64,000 nucleotides of DNA from contig NC_089443.1 in assembly GCF_026210795.1 (NCBI RefSeq), positions 1,984,001 through 2,048,000 of the forward strand, in the 5' to 3' direction. A program made the translations under genes and the position numbers. The DNA is from Rhizophagus irregularis (taxonomy: Eukaryota > Glomeromycota > Glomeromycetes > Glomerales > Glomeraceae). Below are positions 60,560 through 64,000 of this stretch, in pieces. The notes below the pieces were generated by a model. The model was not told the DNA's origin. It saw nothing but the letters and a program-made list of their open reading frames with translations, and ran no database searches. Position 1 is the stretch's first letter. Every line of letters begins with the position of its first letter.

Positions 60560-61787
60560 TTTAAAGGAAATGACTTTCTGATCCGAGCGCTAAGAATAAT
60601 TCGACAATTATTAAATTTAGACAAAACTATTTTTTAATTATTTTTAAAAAAACGTTTGGCTCGATAATTAGTGGTAATCAAATTATCCGGCTAAAACACT
60701 TTTTTTTAATAAAAAAAATAAAAAATCTAAAAAAAATCTTTTTAAATAACCAATTTTTATTAGTTTCGGCTATTAAATCATCCGGCCGTAACGATTGAAT
60801 TTTTAATTTTTTTTTCCAGATCCATCAGATATCACAATCCATTCATCGGATTTATCAGAATATCGCACTTCTAGTCTAGTTTACTTTATAAAAGATATTA
60901 TTAAAATAATTTTACTTCATTAAAAAATAAAACCAAATATTCATATAAATTCGACTAAATGATGTATGAACAGAAATATTCATATGAAATATGAAGTCGC
61001 TAGTAAAAAAATCTTGCGATAGTCTTGATGAAAATGAAAATTAATTAACAATTTAATTATTTTATTGCGATAGTAATCAGATAACTTTCAGAACTGTTAG
61101 CGTTTCATTACTTTTGATAGTATTTTTGGATTTTGACGTGTTTATTATTCTAATTTAAGAACAACTTAATTTTTTGCTGGAATCCCGTGCCAATTTTTTT
61201 GCAACGTTATCAAAAGTATTTAAAGTATTTGGTTAATTTGTTGATCGCCACCGCAAATATCGCGTGATTCGTCTATTTGGTGATTTTTTTTTTAACGCCA
61301 GAAATTTCAACTCTTACGAAGCGTGCTAACTGGTGGACGCAAAAAAAAAGGTTTGATCTTCATCCATTTAATATTAAAGATTTCCCGCGAAACGTTGCAA
61401 ATTTATTCGTCATATTTAAAAATATTTTAAATATTTACCATTCTAAACCCTTTCAAGATAAGGAAAAGATCTTTATCTAAGATTTTTTAAAAATAAGACA
61501 AATCATTTATTTATAAAAGCTAGTTAAAAAAAAAAAGGTCAAATTTTCCAAAAAAAACCACTGATTATTTGTTTACGTTTGAATACGATATAAATTTTTT
61601 TTTTCTTGTTAATAATATAAAATATTAATACAAATTATATAAAGATAATTAATCAAATAAAAATATACATATATTATAGACTTATATAAAAATTAATATT
61701 GGATATATACAGCATAGGGTCATAGACATTTACATAAACTCTATTAAAAACATAACTACGTAAAATTATTATAATAAATCTTATCTT
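60560..61787. other. Intergenic stretch
   Basis: An open frame at 61277-61480 (+) includes KRANWWTQKKRFDLHPFN and could be a gene scrap, but nothing supports it. The rest is AT-rich with no structured feature. Confidence 0.35.
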
Positions 61788-62298
61788 AATTAATTCGTGA
61801 TCCGCAAATAAAGTAGAGAGTCCTATATCAAAAATCGGGGTAATTATATAATAGCGTAGAATCTGACGTCATAGCAAACCAAAGTACTAATTGTTAAAAT
61901 ATAATATAAAAACTAAGTTTATTGCCATCAAATTATGTTATTTGGCTTACTTTTTATTGAAAGTCCGGTAAATTTTTTGAGCACTATAAATGACTTACTT
62001 ATAGGCTTAAAGGTAAAAAATGCCTTATTTTTAACGTTGCGAATAATGGATTTTTACTTTTAGGCTCATAGGAAAGTTATTTCTAATTATTGAAAATTTT
62101 ACCGGACTTCTAGTAAGAAGTTAGCCAAATGGTATAATTTTATGCTAATGGTTTTAGTTTTTACATCATATTTAAAAAATTCGTACTTTAATTTGCCGCG
62201 TCTTCAGATTCCGCGCTATTATATATTACCATATATAACTTAACCCCGGTTTTTAATAATTAGATTCTCTACTTTTTACGCGGATCACGAATTAATTT
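61788..62298. mobile_element. 511-bp foldback element
   Basis: Ends AATTAATTCGTGATCCGC and the inverse GCGGATCACGAATTAATT. The arms pair across most of their length (GGCTTACTTTTTATTGAAAG / CTTCTAGTAAGAAGTTAGCC; AGTCCGGTAAATTTT / AAAATTTTACCGGACTT), meeting near 62040. No ORF. It lies immediately 3' of kinase-Sel1 copy 6. Confidence 0.75.
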
Positions 62299-62300
62299 TT

Positions 62301-64000
62301 ACTAAAAATATTACAAATGCGATCAATTAAATTATATGAATTACTTTTTAAGTTTTTCAATCTATTCTGAGCTTCTTGATCTCCTGATTGTTCATACCAG
62401 TAAATTGCTTTATTTATATCTTTCTCAATTCCATCCCCTATTTCATACATATCACCAAGATTATTTTGAGCAACCATATCTCCTAAATCTGCTTCCAATT
62501 CCGCAACTATAACAATATCCTAATGCTCTTATTCCATCGATAAATTCTTCTTCAGCTGATTGTTTAGATAATTCAAATGCCTTGATATCATCTTTATCAG
62601 CACCATATCCATTCATATACATTATAGCAAGGTTATATTGAGCTAAACTATTTCCTAAATTTGCTGCTTTTTCATATAAATAGGGATGGGGACGGTTCCA
62701 TCGGTTCGGTTCCGGTTCTATAGAACGGCGGAACCGGTTCCGAGCAGAACCGTTCCGAAAAGTCGGTTCCGATCGGTTCGGTTCTATGGAACGGTCCGTT
62801 TCTGAGTAGAACCGTTCGAAAAGTCGGTTCCAAGCGGTTCGACTCTACGGAACGGTCCAAGAAGTTAACTAAATGCTACCCGGAAAAAAGGTTATCCGGT
62901 AAGATACATATGAACTGAACGGAACCGAACTGCTCGAGTCGAACGGTTCCGTTCTAGGAACCGAACCGGGTTCTCGGTTCTGACTCCGTTCTCGGTTCCG
63001 AACCGTGCTCGAACCGCTCAGCAGTGGAACTTTTGCATCCCTACATATAAGGAGACAGCTTTCTTTAAGTCTTTTTCAATCCCCATACCTCTTTCGTAAA
63101 AATAACCAAGATAAATTATTCCTGACGGATAATTCTTATTAGCTACTTTTTCATAAAATTCAAAAGCTAACTTTTCATTTTCTTCGGTTCCATAACCAAA
63201 TTCGTAACATAATCCAACATAAAACTGAGCCAATGTATGATCTTGCTCTGATGCTTTAATAAATAGATCGAACGCTTGAATTAGATTTCCACTAGTTTCA
63301 ATTCCTACGTAATTAAAATATCCAAGTAAGAAAATTGAATCCAAATCATCTTGATTATTTAACAACCAATTATAAATTTCTTGCGATTTTACACTATGAC
63401 CATTATTAATATAATCAATAATATAATCGGTTACTTCTTTTCCTAAATTAACTAATTTAAAAATATATTCTACTATTTTTTTAATTACTATCTTTAAATT
63501 CTCTTTTGATGAAATGCTTTCATTACTAATTAATTGTTTATTTGTTGTTATAGGGATGAATTTATCTTCTTTCGTATTCGTTTTATTAAATTTTTGAATA
63601 AAATGAGACATTTCTCCATCGTATGAATTCAGGCAATTCTTATTAGCTACTTTTTCAAAAAATTCAGACGATAACTTTTCATTTTTTTCGGTTCCATAAC
63701 CAAATTCGTAACATATTCCAACATAAAATTGAGCCAATGTATGATCTTGCTCTGATGCTTTAATAAATAGATCAAACGCTTGAATTAGATTTTCACAAGT
63801 TTCAGAAAATTGAATCCAAATCATCTTGATTAATTAACAACCATTTATAAATTTCTTGCGATTTTATATTATGACTATTACTATTGAAATAATCAATGAT
63901 ATATTTGTGTGAATCATTTCCTTCATTAAATAATTTAAAGATATGTTCCACTATTTCATTAATTATTATTTTTAAATTCTTTTCGGATGAAATACTTTCT
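62301..64000 (-). pseudogene. Kinase-Sel1 gene remnant (copy 6), partial at window edge
   Basis: Only the linker and Sel1 part is in the window. From the right edge, reading leftward: a linker ([27 protein letters not shown]) ends at a deletion of about 29 bp after DSIF, shifting frame. A second copy of linker plus first Sel1 repeats follows (63044-63660). The gene is then interrupted by a hAT-type MITE (62681-63043) and continues (LAIMYMNGYGADKDD, LGYCYSCGIGS). A second deletion near 62490 fuses that repeat to the last one (ADLGDMVAQNNLGDMYEIG). Multiple breaks make it a pseudogene. The kinase domain would lie beyond 64000. Confidence 0.8.
62681..63043. mobile_element. 363-bp hAT-type MITE with 8-bp TSD
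   Basis: Inserted in a Sel1 codon block. Ends TAGGGATG and CATCCCTA are inverted repeats, and the flanks CATATAAA (62673-62680) and CATATAAG (63044-63051) form an 8-bp duplication with one change. The uninterrupted sequence is seen in copy 2 (TTTTTCATATAAAGAGAAAG, near 40828). The interior is unusually GC-rich and made of GGTTC(C/G)G / GGAACCG words. TAGGG-type ends plus an 8-bp TSD indicate the hAT superfamily. Confidence 0.85.

Noticed and set aside
62672-62860. 62-aa minus ORF rich in Arg/Thr/Glu
   Set aside because: Falls inside the hAT-type MITE; a product of its repeated GGTTCCG words.

Overview
The window looks like nuclear DNA of an arbuscular-mycorrhizal (Glomeromycotina) fungus of the Rhizophagus type. 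The base composition is very AT-rich. Genes have several short GT-AG introns. Tyrosine-kinase-like (TKL) kinases fused to Sel1 repeats are tandemly expanded, and a BTB-BACK relic, CCCTAA-type telomere repeats and many small transposon derivatives are present. The species call is inference from gene content; no database was searched.

Layout. (1) 200-4513 and 13700-17609 are the arms of a large inverted duplication around a 9.2 kb spacer. Each arm carries a complete seven-exon MFS transporter gene (497 aa), transcribed towards the window edge on the left and away from the spacer on the right. The spacer is gene-poor. It holds a broken BTB-BACK gene, a striking array of intron-like units with tiny exons (minus strand, 6648-7409), several foldback elements and a short retroposed element with a perfect 15-bp target duplication. 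(2) 17.6-24.4 kb is repeat-rich: tandem repeats, MITEs and a 1.46 kb element with long terminal inverted repeats. (3) 24.4-30.2 kb holds two intact minus-strand genes, a SPRY-domain protein (207 aa) and a VIT/vWA-domain protein (997 aa). (4) 32825-36015 is a full-length Mutator-like (MULE) element with terminal inverted repeats and a 9-bp target duplication. Its transposase gene has one frameshift, and its intron contains telomere-type repeats. (5) 36-57.4 kb and 62.3-64 kb carry a head-to-tail array, all on the minus strand, of genes encoding a TKL-type kinase domain joined to about six Sel1 repeats. Three copies look intact, one is intact but lacks the DFG motif (a predicted pseudokinase), and two are pseudogenes. 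The repeat period is about 3.6 kb, including the flanks.

The array's near-identical flanks supply 'empty sites' that date and define several insertions (MULE, a TA-targeting MITE, a 495-bp element and a hAT-type MITE). The kinase-Sel1 genes probably act in signalling, with the kinase as output and the Sel1 solenoid as a protein-binding platform. The MFS pair resembles drug/H+ antiporter-type exporters. Nothing in the window forms an operon or an obvious biosynthetic cluster.

The most unusual feature is the set of three separate loci (6.6-7.4 kb, 49.3-49.6 kb, 60.2-60.5 kb) with clustered short intron-like units. In the first, the introns resemble one another more than the exons do, and the 5' splice site lies in a terminal hairpin. 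That is the pattern expected of introner-like elements.
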